Below are positions 8,000 through 17,824 of a stretch of 40,649 nucleotides of DNA, in pieces (the first letter of the stretch is position 1; each line of letters opens with the position of its first letter). The notes under the pieces were generated by a model that was given only the letters and a program-made list of their open reading frames with translations, was not told the DNA's origin and made no database searches. A program made the position numbers and the translations under genes. The stretch covers positions 1 to 40,649 of the forward strand of contig JBGTQJ010000075.1 of assembly GCA_041941305.1 (NCBI GenBank), written 5' to 3'. Origin of the DNA: JANSWP01 sp041941305 (GTDB lineage: Bacteria; Bacteroidota; Bacteroidia; Chitinophagales; Saprospiraceae).

Positions 8000-9790
8000 A
8001 TGCAACTAACAACTTTTGATTGGTCTTTTGTAATCTTGTTTTTTATTATAGCCCTTGGTATTGGAATTTATGTTTCCAGAAAATCAGGGAAAAATACTTC
8101 TGAATATTTTCTTTCCGGAAGAAACATGCCATGGTGGTTATTGGGTATGTCAATGGTAGCCACCACCTTTTCGACAGACACGCCAAATTTGGTAACTGAT
8201 ATCGTACGTCAAAATGGGGTGGCTGGAAATTGGGTATGGTGGGCATTTCTTATAACTGGAATGCTTACAGTATTTGTTTATGCAAGATTGTGGAGAAAAT
8301 CAAAGGTCCTGACAGATATCGAGTTTTATGAATTGAGATATAGTGGTTCTGGTGCAAAATTCCTAAGGGCATTCAGATCCATTTATCTGGGTTTGTTCTT
8401 CAATATTTTGGCAATGGCAGGGGTCTGCCTGGCGGCCATGAAAATTGGAGAAGTCATGCTTGGTTTGGATAAATACGATACGATTCTTATTGCCTCAATC
8501 ATTACGGTAATATTTAGTTCCCTGGGCGGATTCAGGGGCGTAATTTATACAGACTTTTTGTTATTCTTTTTAGCAATGTTTGGGGCAATTGCAGCCGCCG
8601 TAGTCGCTGTTAATCATGCGGACGTAGGAGGTCTCTCTTCATTGATTCAAAATGAAGCGCTTCAATCAAAAATGACCATCCTTCCAGATTTTAGCAATAC
8701 TGAATTATTGGTAACCATTTTCATTATTCCTCTGGCAATTCAATGGTGGAATGCATGGTATCCAGGTGCTGAACCAGGAGGAGGAGGCTATGTTGCACAA
8801 AGAATGTTGGCAGCTAAGGATGAAACACATGCAATAAAAGCCACCTTCTTTTTCAATATTTTACATTATGCTTTACGCCCATGGCCCTGGATTTTGGTTG
8901 CCTTGGCTTCCCTGGTAGTTTTCCCTGATTTAGAAAGTTTAAAAACTGCTTTTCCGAATGTTTCAGATGACAAATTGGGGCACGACTTGGCTTATCCGGC
9001 AATGCTAACTTTTTTACCCCATGGACTTCTTGGTCTGGTAGTAGCTTCATTGATCGCTGCATTTATGTCAACGATATCTACTCATTTAAATTGGGGGGCT
9101 TCTTATCTTATCAATGATTTTTACAAAAGGTTTGTAAAACCAGATGCAAACGAAAAGGAATTGGTATTAGCTGGAAGGATTTCGACGATACTTTTAATGG
9201 TTTTGGCAGCATTGGTGGCATTTGAATTAACCAACGCTTATCAACTGTTTGACATCATACTCATGTTTGGCGCAGGTACTGGTTTAATTTTCATTCTCAG
9301 ATGGTTTTGGTGGCGCATCAATGCCTGGAGTGAAATATCCGCTATGATTGTTTCAGGAATCGTATCTCTTGGATTTGCTTTTGGTGGCTGGTATCCTGAA
9401 GGTTTGCCTGGCTGGGGAAAATTTCCAACCGTGGTATTAATTACAACGATTACCTGGGTAGTAACAATGCTTTTAACACAACCGGAATCACAAGCGACCC
9501 TCCGCTCTTTTTACAAAAATATTCAACCTGGTGGTCCTGGCTGGAAAAAAGTCCTGGATGATGCTAAACAGGATGGGGAAAAAATCGTCGATGAAAATGA
9601 AACCTGGACAGTTCCTTCTGGGATTTTGGCGATGCTTTTGGGCTGTATCTTGATTTACAGTGTCTTGTTTGCCACAGGCAACTGGATTTACCAAAAAACA
9701 TCAACTGCAATAGTACTTACTGTTATTGCTTTAATTTCAGCTTATGCGCTTTCAGTAGTCTGGAAGAAAATGGGCAGACAAATGGTATAG
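8000..9790 (+). CDS. Sodium:solute symporter family (SSF) transporter
   Basis: A 596-residue polytopic membrane protein with about 13-14 hydrophobic segments. SSF marks include the N-terminal SEYFLSGRNMPWWLLGMSMVA and, in the segment equivalent to TM8, AAFMSTISTHLNWG, whose Ser/Thr residues fit the Na2 sodium site. Members couple the inward sodium gradient to uptake of sugars, amino acids, vitamins or similar solutes. The substrate cannot be read from the sequence. The gene is divergent from the OmpA operon and ends before an imperfect hairpin. A 12-bp palindrome (CGTTTTAAAACG, 7949-7960) lies 39 bases before the start and could be an operator. Confidence 0.93.
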   Translation: MQLTTFDWSFVILFFIIALGIGIYVSRKSGKNTSEYFLSGRNMPWWLLGMSMVATTFSTDTPNLVTDIVRQNGVAGNWVWWAFLITGMLTVFVYARLWRKSKVLTDIEFYELRYSGSGAKFLRAFRSIYLGLFFNILAMAGVCLAAMKIGEVMLGLDKYDTILIASIITVIFSSLGGFRGVIYTDFLLFFLAMFGAIAAAVVAVNHADVGGLSSLIQNEALQSKMTILPDFSNTELLVTIFIIPLAIQWWNAWYPGAEPGGGGYVAQRMLAAKDETHAIKATFFFNILHYALRPWPWILVALASLVVFPDLESLKTAFPNVSDDKLGHDLAYPAMLTFLPHGLLGLVVASLIAAFMSTISTHLNWGASYLINDFYKRFVKPDANEKELVLAGRISTILLMVLAALVAFELTNAYQLFDIILMFGAGTGLIFILRWFWWRINAWSEISAMIVSGIVSLGFAFGGWYPEGLPGWGKFPTVVLITTITWVVTMLLTQPESQATLRSFYKNIQPGGPGWKKVLDDAKQDGEKIVDENETWTVPSGILAMLLGCILIYSVLFATGNWIYQKTSTAIVLTVIALISAYALSVVWKKMGRQMV

Positions 9791-9813
9791 AGATGATCTT
9801 AAGATTGTTCGAT

Positions 9814-9846
9814 GCGAGTTGTGGGTAAAATCAACCCAACACTTGC
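9814..9846 (+). terminator. Imperfect hairpin after the symporter gene
   Basis: GCGAGTTGTGGGT can pair with ACCCAACACTTGC over a 7-base loop with two internal mismatches and one wobble pair. It lies 24 bases past the symporter stop at 9790 and has no strong T run, so it is a possible factor-dependent or weak terminator. Confidence 0.4.
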
Positions 9847-9950
9847 GTCCTTCAAAAAAAGCAATTACCGTTCCGTTAAAATGTCCCAAACTTCCAATTC
9901 CTGCGTTATCAATCTGTAATTTCACCAAACGTTTCGATTGACATTCCTAT

Positions 9951-9997
9951 AAATAATCCGGGTTGCGAATACTTCGACTTCGCAACCTGGATTATTT
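9951..9997 (+). repeat. Long inverted repeat just upstream of the M16 peptidase gene
   Basis: Two 19-base arms (9951-9969 and 9979-9997) pair perfectly except for one G-U, around a 9-base loop. Each arm carries the core GGTTGCGAA or its complement. The hairpin ends 18 bases before the ATG at 10016, so it would sit in the 5' untranslated region. It could be a terminator for the symporter transcript, a 5' stabiliser, or a dispersed palindromic element. Confidence 0.7.
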
Positions 9998-10015
9998 AAT
10001 CAAAATCTCTATACC

Positions 10016-12838
10016 ATGAAAAAAGTCATGACCCTCTGCCTGACATTTGTGCTGATGATGTTGTGTTCTGATGCTCAGGCTCAAGCTGATCTTTCAAAAA
10101 ATATCCCAATTGATCCAAGTGTAATAATGGGACAATTGCCCAATGGACTTAGATATTACATCAAAAAGAACAGCAAACCTGAAAATCGAGCCGAATTAAG
10201 ACTTGGGTTGCGTGTTGGATCTATGCAAGAAGATGAGGACCAATTGGGTCTGGCACACTTTGTTGAACATATGTGTTTTAATGGAAGTGCAAATTTTGCA
10301 AAAAATGAATTGGTAGATTATTTGGAATCTGTTGGAACCCGATTTGGTCCGGATTTAAATGCATACACGAGTTTTGATGAAACAGTTTATATGCTTCAGG
10401 CAAGAACCGATGATTTGGAGCAATTGGAGAAGGGCTTATTAGTGCTTCAAGATTGGGCTGGTGGTGTTTCTTTTGATGATGAGGAGATTGATAAGGAAAG
10501 AGGAGTAGTTGTTTCAGAATGGAGGACCAGGCTTAGTCCAGATGAAAGGATGCAAAATATCTATTTTCCGATTTTGTACAAGGATTCCAGGTATGCTGAA
10601 AGATTACCTATTGGAAAACCAGAAATTGTAGAAAATGCTTCTTATGAAACAATCAAAAGATTTTATAGGGATTGGTACCGCCCCAATCTGATGGTCGTTT
10701 CTGTCGTAGGTGATTTTGATTTAGCATGGATGGAACAACAAATCATTGACCGATTTAGTCAATTGTCTAATCCCGAAAGTCCAAGAAAGCGAAAGGAATA
10801 CGAAGTGCCAGACCATAAAGAGACTTTAGTATCTATTTGTAGTGATAAGGAAGCAGCCTTTACAAATGTCCAATTGCGATACAAACACGATTTTCAACCC
10901 TTAAAAACCATTCGCGATTATCGGCAGCGGTTGGTTCATTCCCTTTACAATAGAATGTTGAATTCCCGGTTGGGTGAAATAGGGCAATCGGCAAATCCTC
11001 CCTTCACATTTGCATACTTTGGTTATGGAAGAGATGTAGGCAATTTAGCAACCTATGAAGGCTATGCTATGGTGCCTGAAGGGGGTGCACAAAAAGGATT
11101 ACGCACATTGCTGGAAGAAAATAAACGCGTTTTGAAACACGGATTTTTGGAATCAGAATTGGAGCGGCAAAAAACAGAATTACTGAAATATGTGGAACGG
11201 TCTGCAAAAGAAAGTGATAAAACCAATTCCAATAGTCTGGTAATGAAGTATGTTTACCACTATCTGGATGGCAATCCAATCCCAAGTCCAGAACAAACCT
11301 TAAAGCTCTATCAAGAGCTTTTGCCTACAATTGAAGTAGCCGAGCTCAATAGCTTGGCAAAAAAATGGATTACAGATGAGAACCGGGTCGTTGTAATTAC
11401 CGGACCGGACAAAGAGGAATCTCCAATGCCTTCAGCAGAGGAAATTATGGGTATTCTAAAGGAAATCGATGCTATGGAGGTTGCTCCTTATATAGACAAT
11501 GTTTCTGATGCCCCATTATTGGCAGAAATGCCTAGTCCTGGAAGTATTACCAATACTGAAATATTGAAATCTATTCGTGTCAAAGAATTGGCTCTTTCCA
11601 ATGGCATTCGAGTGATTTTAAAACCAACAGATTTCAAAAATGATGAGATTTTAATGACGGCTTATAGCCCAGGAGGCACATCGCTTTACGATGATGAAGA
11701 TTACCAAAGTGCAAGCAATGCTGCCATTATCGTTGATGAATCTGGATTGGCTGATTTTGATATTACTCAATTGCTTAAAAAACTAACAGGTAAAACGGTC
11801 AACGTCTCTCCCTATATCAGTGAAATGTACGAAGGATTCAATGGAAATGCATCGCCGGAAGACTTGGAAACACTGTTTCAATTGGTTCATTTATACTTCA
11901 CTCAACCAAGGAGAGATGAGCAAGCTTTTCAATCCTATATTTCCAAACAACGGTCGATATATGCCAACTTGCTTTCAAATCCCGGTTATTGGTTCAGAAA
12001 TGAAACACTAAAGGAAAAATATGGAGAACATGAGAGAAGAAGCTTTCCCAGGGAGGAAGACTTAGATAAAATAAATTTGGATAGAGTCCATGAAATTTAT
12101 AAAGATAGATTTGCCGATGCCAGTGATTTTACATTCGTTTTTGTAGGAAATTTTGATGAAGAAAAAATGACGGCTTATTTGGAAACTTACCTGGCTTCAT
12201 TGCCAAATTTAGGAAGAAATGAAAGCTGGAAAGATGTACAGGCAAATTTGAAAAAAGGCAAGATTGAAAAAACGTATTCGAGAGGGAAAGCGCCCAAATC
12301 CCAAATCGAATTGACCTATCATGGTGATTTTGAATGGAATTCTGAAAACCGGTATAATTTGAATTCTCTGATCCAAATTCTTAGGATCAAGATGAGGGAA
12401 TCTATGCGGGAGGATAAGGGTGGCGTTTATGGAGTTCGGGTGAGTGGCGGAGCCAGTCAGTTCCCCAAACCTAAATATTCTATCAATATTTCTTTCAATT
12501 CAGATCCAGCCAATGTTGAAGAATTAATCAATACCGCACTAAAAGACATTGCCAATGCAAAGGAAAATGGAGCTGAAGAAAAAGATCTGAATAAAGTAAA
12601 GGAAACACAAAAGCAACAAAGGGTCAAAAGCCTAAAAGAAAATAGATTCTGGAATAATCAACTTAGATCTGTGTACCAAAATGGTTTAGATCCTAATAAA
12701 ATCAGCCTCGAAAGCCTGGAAAAAATGATAGAGGGATTGGATAGTGAAGACATCAAAAATGCAGCAAACTTGTATTTCGATGAGCAAAATTCCATGAAAT
12801 TTATTTTGAATCCCGGAGAGGAAAAAGAAGCCAATTAA
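10016..12838 (+). CDS. M16 family zinc metallopeptidase (pitrilysin/insulinase type)
   Basis: A 940-residue protein with a signal peptide (residues 1-23, ending SDAQAQA). The inverted zinc motif H-x-x-E-H is present as His81-Phe-Val-Glu84-His85 in GLAHFVEHMCFNG, and the downstream E-x6-E pair is Glu161/Glu168. The catalytic half is followed by a second M16-like half lacking the motif, the usual arrangement for full-length periplasmic pitrilysin-type enzymes of about 900-950 residues. The second half begins near residue 520 (KELALSNGIRVILKPTDF). It degrades peptides in the periplasm. The ATG at 10016 is the only good start and gives the signal peptide directly. A perfect hairpin terminator follows. 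Confidence 0.93.
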   Translation: MKKVMTLCLTFVLMMLCSDAQAQADLSKNIPIDPSVIMGQLPNGLRYYIKKNSKPENRAELRLGLRVGSMQEDEDQLGLAHFVEHMCFNGSANFAKNELVDYLESVGTRFGPDLNAYTSFDETVYMLQARTDDLEQLEKGLLVLQDWAGGVSFDDEEIDKERGVVVSEWRTRLSPDERMQNIYFPILYKDSRYAERLPIGKPEIVENASYETIKRFYRDWYRPNLMVVSVVGDFDLAWMEQQIIDRFSQLSNPESPRKRKEYEVPDHKETLVSICSDKEAAFTNVQLRYKHDFQPLKTIRDYRQRLVHSLYNRMLNSRLGEIGQSANPPFTFAYFGYGRDVGNLATYEGYAMVPEGGAQKGLRTLLEENKRVLKHGFLESELERQKTELLKYVERSAKESDKTNSNSLVMKYVYHYLDGNPIPSPEQTLKLYQELLPTIEVAELNSLAKKWITDENRVVVITGPDKEESPMPSAEEIMGILKEIDAMEVAPYIDNVSDAPLLAEMPSPGSITNTEILKSIRVKELALSNGIRVILKPTDFKNDEILMTAYSPGGTSLYDDEDYQSASNAAIIVDESGLADFDITQLLKKLTGKTVNVSPYISEMYEGFNGNASPEDLETLFQLVHLYFTQPRRDEQAFQSYISKQRSIYANLLSNPGYWFRNETLKEKYGEHERRSFPREEDLDKINLDRVHEIYKDRFADASDFTFVFVGNFDEEKMTAYLETYLASLPNLGRNESWKDVQANLKKGKIEKTYSRGKAPKSQIELTYHGDFEWNSENRYNLNSLIQILRIKMRESMREDKGGVYGVRVSGGASQFPKPKYSINISFNSDPANVEELINTALKDIANAKENGAEEKDLNKVKETQKQQRVKSLKENRFWNNQLRSVYQNGLDPNKISLESLEKMIEGLDSEDIKNAANLYFDEQNSMKFILNPGEEKEAN

Positions 12839-12845
12839 TAAAGAT

Positions 12846-12881
12846 GGTTGACATCGCAGCTTTTCAGCTGCGATGTCAACC
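12846..12881. terminator. Perfect 16-bp hairpin between convergent genes
   Basis: GGTTGACATCGCAGCT and AGCTGCGATGTCAACC are exact inverse complements around the loop TTTC. The hairpin lies between the stops of the M16 gene (12838, plus) and the DUF6495 gene (12897, minus). It lacks a clean T run on either strand, yet position and perfection suggest a shared bidirectional terminator or 3'-end stabiliser. Confidence 0.7.
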
Positions 12882-12896
12882 TGAATTGCCATTTTT

Positions 12897-13382
12897 TCAT
12901 TTCTTTTTCAAAGTACTCAACAACCTGTACAATGCCCCATCCTTAGAGATCAAACACCCATTTTGCAACATCTTAAAAAGCTCTTCCTCCCTACTTCCTT
13001 TGTATTTTTTTTCAGCACTGTATAAACTTACCTGCGATTGGGATTCCCTTACCAAATGGGTCATTTGTTCACTCGAAAGTCCTTTGGTGAAATCAAAATC
13101 GGAATTTCCTTCAATCACCAAACCCATCATTGCAATCTTTTCTGCCTGGCAATGAAAGGTCTTAATATCCTTTGGGGTACGAAATTCGAGAAACTCAATA
13201 TTTTTTATGATGTTTTCAAATACAATATTGCTAAATAGCTGAATTAACTCTTCAACTTTTACAGGATTTTCCTCTTTTAGTTTTTCCCAGTCACCAGCAT
13301 TGATCTGATTGGTGGCTAAAAAGCGAATGAACTCCTTTTCTAATTCTTCAAGCTCAGCATTGGTTAATCTTCTGTATTTCAT
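12897..13382 (-). CDS. DUF6495 family protein
   Basis: With the chosen start this is a 161-residue cytosolic protein of unknown function, beginning MKYRRLTNAELEELEKEF and continuing with an acidic, helical sequence (AGDWEKLKEENPVKVEELIQLFS). This opening is, to my knowledge, typical of DUF6495, a small family confined to Bacteroidota. A longer in-frame ATG at 13427 would add 15 basic residues that are not part of the family pattern, so ATG 13382 is preferred. It is on the same strand as the M28 peptidase, 133 bases downstream of it, with a short palindrome (TGATGGTCCATCA, 13485-13497) between; co-transcription is possible but unproven. Confidence 0.75.
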   Translation of the reverse strand: MKYRRLTNAELEELEKEFIRFLATNQINAGDWEKLKEENPVKVEELIQLFSNIVFENIIKNIEFLEFRTPKDIKTFHCQAEKIAMMGLVIEGNSDFDFTKGLSSEQMTHLVRESQSQVSLYSAEKKYKGSREEELFKMLQNGCLISKDGALYRLLSTLKKK

Positions 13383-13515
13383 AATTCTAATTTTGCCACC
13401 AATCTTGTGGTTCCTGTCTTTTTTCAAACCCTAAAAAAACCATCCAACCAGTGTAAAAATCTTCCAATGGATGATTAGAAATGCTGATGGTCCATCAAAC
13501 CATCTGTTCAATATG

Positions 13516-15273
13516 CTAATTTGCAAAAACCATTCTTCTGGACTGAATAATTTTTCCATCCACCACCAAACTGTAAATATGAACTCCTACCGTATTGTAA
13601 CCGTGCGTATAAATCACTTCATTCAATCCTTCATTAATTGGGGCTGGTAACCTGCTCAATTCTTTTCCATTCATATCAGAAACCACGAGAAAAGCATTTT
13701 TAAAGTCCTTTTTGTCATGAACATAATAGGTAATGGCTGTGGCTTCGTCAAATGGGTTCGGACGATTTTGGAACAATTCAATGGGATTTTTTTCCTTTTC
13801 TCCAATCTCAGCTTCTTCAATGATTTCTCCAGCAGAATTTATGGTCGGAAATGCAAATTGTTCTTTAGTGAAAAGACTTTCAATTCCATTCTCATCAACT
13901 GAGGCTATGCTGACATAAAATAAGACCCCTCCGCCTGAAATCCGCTTTATAGTAATCTCTTTGGAATCAATCAAAGTGTAAATCGTATCAAAATCTTGCA
14001 TATTGGTCCTTGTGAATATGCGGTAGTGATTGTAGTCATATGGATCATCAATGGTAATTCTGAGTGAATCCTGGAATTTACCTCCTTCAAACGATGGAGT
14101 TTCTGGACCAATAGCGGCATAAGATGCAGCAACTCCGTTTATCACTGCATTTCTCGAAAGATAATTCATGTTAACAAAAAAACTATCTATAACTCCATCT
14201 CCATCAGTGTCTTCTCCAAGCCGATCTCCTGTAGTGTGTTGCCTGTCATGATAATCCGGATCACTGACGTTTGCATTACCATGTTCATTAGCTGATGTAA
14301 AACGCATAGCTGGAAATCCTCTTTGGCGAAATGGAATGTGATCTCCCCCTCTTCCGGTTCTGTCTTCAGCAGACATTATGGTTAGCATCATTGGAACAGA
14401 CACAATATCCACTAACTCTTCCTGATATTCCAATTTAATAAACCTTGACAATTGCTTGTTGAGTGAACCAGAAGAAAAAAGTCTTACCTGAGTACTGTCA
14501 ATGTGATTCAATCCTGGGCAACTGGGGGCTGAAGAGGTTTCACCACAAACAATCCCACCAACAATGTCATTATTCAAAACCGCTTTAACAGCAATTTGCT
14601 CATCTAAACAAAATTGTGAAAAGGCATGAGCGCCATGAAGTCCTTGTTCTTCACCAATCGTTTCCATAAAAACAATGGAATGGTCGAAAGCAAATTGACT
14701 CATGATCCGAGCTAATTCCAACACAAGCGCAGTTCCACTTCCATTATCTTCCATTCCATGTGCTGTGCACTCTGTATCACAAGAACCCTCGCATCGGCTA
14801 TCCATATGTGCTTCAATAATAACTATAGAAGGATCAGAAGTATCCAGCCCGGGTAAAATGGCACAAGTATTTCTATGTTGACCCATGCCACAAATATTTT
14901 GGTCAAATTGCAGATAAAAGGGAATCAGACGATTTTCATTTTGGCTGCTAAATTTTTCAAACATGGAATAAGCCCATCTTCTTGCAGCTCCTATGCCCTG
15001 GGTTTGTGATGCTGTATCAGAACCAGTATTTCTGGTTTCAAAACTGCTCAACTTGAACAAATAGGAGGTTAAAGAATCGATATTCAACTGACTATTAATC
15101 ATGTTCTTAATGTCTTCAGGGTGGTTTATTACGACACTTGGTGCATAATCGGATGGATCATAATTGCCCTGCATAATTTCTGTAGCTAATGGATTTGTCG
15201 TGTGAATGTTGGTTTGGCTGAGAGCAGGATAAGAGCAAATAAAGAAGATGAAAATTTGCGTAAATGTTCTCAT
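13516..15273 (-). CDS. M28 family zinc aminopeptidase with T9SS sorting domain
   Basis: A 585-residue secreted peptidase. Residues 1-20 are a signal peptide (FIFFICSYPALSQ). The M28 core carries the co-catalytic zinc residues in EAHMDSR (His156), MEDNGSG (Asp176), IGEEQG (Glu208-Glu209) and LNNDIVGG (Asp236), with a distal His in GGDHIPF or QHTTGD. Several cysteines around residues 161-169 suggest disulfides, as expected outside the cell. Residues about 495-585 form a type A T9SS sorting domain (LFQNRPNPFDEATAITYYV, ending VVDGKIIQSRRMVFAN), which directs export across the outer membrane and surface attachment or release. It probably digests environmental peptides. It is divergent from ridA. 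Confidence 0.92.
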   Translation of the reverse strand: MRTFTQIFIFFICSYPALSQTNIHTTNPLATEIMQGNYDPSDYAPSVVINHPEDIKNMINSQLNIDSLTSYLFKLSSFETRNTGSDTASQTQGIGAARRWAYSMFEKFSSQNENRLIPFYLQFDQNICGMGQHRNTCAILPGLDTSDPSIVIIEAHMDSRCEGSCDTECTAHGMEDNGSGTALVLELARIMSQFAFDHSIVFMETIGEEQGLHGAHAFSQFCLDEQIAVKAVLNNDIVGGIVCGETSSAPSCPGLNHIDSTQVRLFSSGSLNKQLSRFIKLEYQEELVDIVSVPMMLTIMSAEDRTGRGGDHIPFRQRGFPAMRFTSANEHGNANVSDPDYHDRQHTTGDRLGEDTDGDGVIDSFFVNMNYLSRNAVINGVAASYAAIGPETPSFEGGKFQDSLRITIDDPYDYNHYRIFTRTNMQDFDTIYTLIDSKEITIKRISGGGVLFYVSIASVDENGIESLFTKEQFAFPTINSAGEIIEEAEIGEKEKNPIELFQNRPNPFDEATAITYYVHDKKDFKNAFLVVSDMNGKELSRLPAPINEGLNEVIYTHGYNTVGVHIYSLVVDGKIIQSRRMVFAN

Positions 15274-15472
15274 GGCGAAATTGTTTTAGATTAGGAAAGC
15301 AACGAAAATAAAAATAAGAATAGGGATTTCCTTTATTCTTTTTGGAAAACAGGTTTTTTTATCGTGGGAACTTCTAAATTATGGCTTTTACAGAAACTTT
15401 AAAGTCCATGGCTTTCAATTGATCGAAGCGTTTAGAATTGGACCTGGGCTAATTTTTATTAATCAAGAATAA

Positions 15473-15856
15473 ATGTCAGATATTAAATCCGTTTACACTC
15501 AAAATGCGCCAAAACCAGCTGGACACTATTCACAAGCAGTAGTTCACAATGGTATTGTTTACATTGCTGGTCAATTGCCTATTGATTCCAAAGGTAATAA
15601 ACTAATAGATGCTTCGCTTGAAGAACAAACTGAATTGGTTTTGAGGAATATAGAAGCCATTTTAAATGAAGCAGGAAGTTCATTAAAACGTATCCTTCAA
15701 ATGACAATCTACAGCACTGCCAATGACGATTGGGCAACAATAAATGCTGTTTATTCCAGAATTATGGGAGAACATAAACCAGCTCGTGCTGTTGTTCCAG
15801 TTGCTGAGTTGCATTATGGCTTAAAACTAGAAGTTCAAGTAATTGCAGCTATTTGA
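15473..15856 (+). CDS. ridA: RidA family enamine/imine deaminase
   Basis: A 127-residue protein of standard RidA length. The family signature near the C terminus is clear: KPARAVVPVAEL with Arg105, which binds the substrate carboxylate, and the closing LEVQVIAAI with the conserved Glu. RidA is a cytosolic trimer that hydrolyses reactive 2-aminoacrylate and related imines released by PLP enzymes, protecting cellular PLP proteins. The next gene starts 51 bases downstream and has its own -7 element, so it may be read from both promoters. Confidence 0.93.
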   Translation: MSDIKSVYTQNAPKPAGHYSQAVVHNGIVYIAGQLPIDSKGNKLIDASLEEQTELVLRNIEAILNEAGSSLKRILQMTIYSTANDDWATINAVYSRIMGEHKPARAVVPVAELHYGLKLEVQVIAAI

Positions 15857-15868
15857 TAAATAAAGCGG

Positions 15869-15876
15869 TAACTTTG
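15869..15876 (+). promoter_or_regulatory. Promoter -7 element TAACTTTG before the radical SAM gene
   Basis: TAACTTTG fits the Bacteroidota TAnnTTTG consensus; a TTG at 15843-15845 lies 23 bases upstream, at the outer edge of usual spacing and inside the end of ridA. A start about 30 bases before the ATG at 15908 is predicted. Confidence 0.45.
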
Positions 15877-15907
15877 TTCCTTTATACCATCATACGCAAT
15901 TTTAAAT

Positions 15908-17824
15908 ATGTTTGACAACAGACCCATATCAGATTGGTTGCCCATTACCAAAAAGGAAGTTGAGAACCGTGGTTGGGAAGAATTGGATGTTATCCTGATC
16001 TCAGGTGATGCTTATGTTGATCATCCTGCCTTTGGCTCTGCTGTCATAGGACGAATATTGGAATCTGAAGGATTGCGGGTAGCAATTGTTCCTCAGCCAA
16101 ATTGGAAGGACGATTTGAGGGATTTTAAAAAAATGGGTCAGCCTAAGTTATTTTTTGGTGTGACTTCTGGATGCATGGATTCAATGGTGAATCACTACAC
16201 GGCTTCCAAGAGATTGCGTTCTACTGATGCCTATACTCCTGGGGGAAGTGCCGGCTTTCGTCCTGATTATGCAGCCACCGAATACACAAAAATTCTTAAA
16301 AATTTATATCCCAACGTCCCTGTATTGATTGGAGGCATAGAAGCTTCATTAAGGAGGGTGACCCACTACGATTATTGGGCAGATAAGTTATTCCCCAATA
16401 TTCTCACGATGAGTGGTGCAGATATGTTGGTTTATGGAATGGGAGAAATGCCATTAAGGGCTATCATTAAACTATTAAAAAAAGGAGTTCCTTTTGATTC
16501 ATTAAAAACCATTCCGCAGACTGCTTTTTTAAATGCCCTGGAAGTGGGTATTCCGAAAAACAAAAATTGGGAAGATGTCGAATTGAGTTCTCATGAAAAA
16601 TGTTTGAGAGATAAACGAAGTTTTGCGGCGAATTTTAAAATCATAGAACAAGAATCCAACAAGGTAAATGCAAGGAGAATTATTCAAAAAGTAGAAGGAA
16701 ATAATTTAATAATCAATCCTCCCTATCCCCCTATGACGGAGGAGCAAATAGATACTTCTTTTGATTTGCCATATACACGGATGCCACATCCGAAATATAA
16801 AAAACGAGGCTCTGTACCTGCTTATGAAATGATTCGGTTTTCTGTGAACATGCATAGAGGTTGTTTTGGAGGATGTAGTTTTTGCACCATTTCTGCTCAT
16901 CAGGGAAAGTTTATCGCCAGTCGTTCTGAAAAATCTATTTTGAAGGAGGTAGATTTGGTGACTAAAATGCCTGACTTTAAGGGATATATTAGTGATTTAG
17001 GTGGTCCCTCTGCCAATATGTATAAAATGAAGGGCAAGATTCAGTCAATTTGTGACAGATGCGTGAGTCCCTCCTGTATCCATCCAGTTGTTTGCTCTAA
17101 TCTGGATACTAGTCATAAACCGATGACTGAGTTGTATAAAAAAGTGGATGCACATCCAAATGTCAAAAAAGCATTTGTTGGTAGTGGAATCCGCTATGAT
17201 TTATTGACGCCAAGTTATAACAAAAAACACGATGGAAGTTTGGATGAATATATGGAACAAGTGGTAAAATGCCACATTTCCGGTCGTTTGAAGGTTGCTC
17301 CTGAGCATACTTCTGACGGTACCCTAAAAGTAATGAGAAAACCTTCGTTCAAACATTTTCACGAATTCAAAAAGAAGTACGAAGCAGTCAACAAAAAACA
17401 TGGGCTCAATCAACCACTGATTCCTTATTTCATTTCCAGCCATCCGGGGAGTACAGAAGAAGAAATGGCTAATTTGGCTGCCGAAACCAAAGATATGGGG
17501 TTCCGTTTGGAGCAGGTTCAGGACTTCACACCTACTCCAATGACGGTGGCTACAATCATTTATTATACTGGTTTACATCCTTATTCACTTCGTCCTGTTT
17601 ATACAGCCAAATCAAAGAAAGAAAAACGCAATCAACATCTTTTTTTCTTTTGGTACAAGCGAGAGAATCACAATATCATTCGGGATAAATTAAAGAAAAT
17701 GGGGCGTGAGGATTTAATTGAGAAATTGATTGGAGACAAGAAGAAGTTTCAAAAAAGAGAAATAATAAAAAAAAGAAAGCATAAAAAATCACATCAAAAA
17801 AGACTTAACAAATCAAAGTCATAA
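15908..17824 (+). CDS. ygiQ: YgiQ family radical SAM protein
   Basis: A 638-residue protein with the N-terminal YgiQ domain (ISGDAYVDHPAFGSAVIGR) followed by a radical SAM core. The iron-sulfur motif is Cys319-x3-Cys323-x2-Cys326 in GCFGGCSFCTI. A second cysteine cluster (CDRCVSPSCIHPVVC) follows it. The C terminus is a Lys/Arg-rich tail (KKRKHKKSHQKRLNKSKS), which suggests nucleic-acid contact but is common in the family. YgiQ proteins are conserved cytosolic radical SAM enzymes related to methylthiotransferases; their reaction is not established. It follows ridA closely. Confidence 0.93.
   Translation: MFDNRPISDWLPITKKEVENRGWEELDVILISGDAYVDHPAFGSAVIGRILESEGLRVAIVPQPNWKDDLRDFKKMGQPKLFFGVTSGCMDSMVNHYTASKRLRSTDAYTPGGSAGFRPDYAATEYTKILKNLYPNVPVLIGGIEASLRRVTHYDYWADKLFPNILTMSGADMLVYGMGEMPLRAIIKLLKKGVPFDSLKTIPQTAFLNALEVGIPKNKNWEDVELSSHEKCLRDKRSFAANFKIIEQESNKVNARRIIQKVEGNNLIINPPYPPMTEEQIDTSFDLPYTRMPHPKYKKRGSVPAYEMIRFSVNMHRGCFGGCSFCTISAHQGKFIASRSEKSILKEVDLVTKMPDFKGYISDLGGPSANMYKMKGKIQSICDRCVSPSCIHPVVCSNLDTSHKPMTELYKKVDAHPNVKKAFVGSGIRYDLLTPSYNKKHDGSLDEYMEQVVKCHISGRLKVAPEHTSDGTLKVMRKPSFKHFHEFKKKYEAVNKKHGLNQPLIPYFISSHPGSTEEEMANLAAETKDMGFRLEQVQDFTPTPMTVATIIYYTGLHPYSLRPVYTAKSKKEKRNQHLFFFWYKRENHNIIRDKLKKMGREDLIEKLIGDKKKFQKREIIKKRKHKKSHQKRLNKSKS

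Noticed and set aside
8000..12838. Symporter and M16 peptidase as one operon
   Set aside because: They are 225 bases apart with two hairpins between them, so separate units are more likely.
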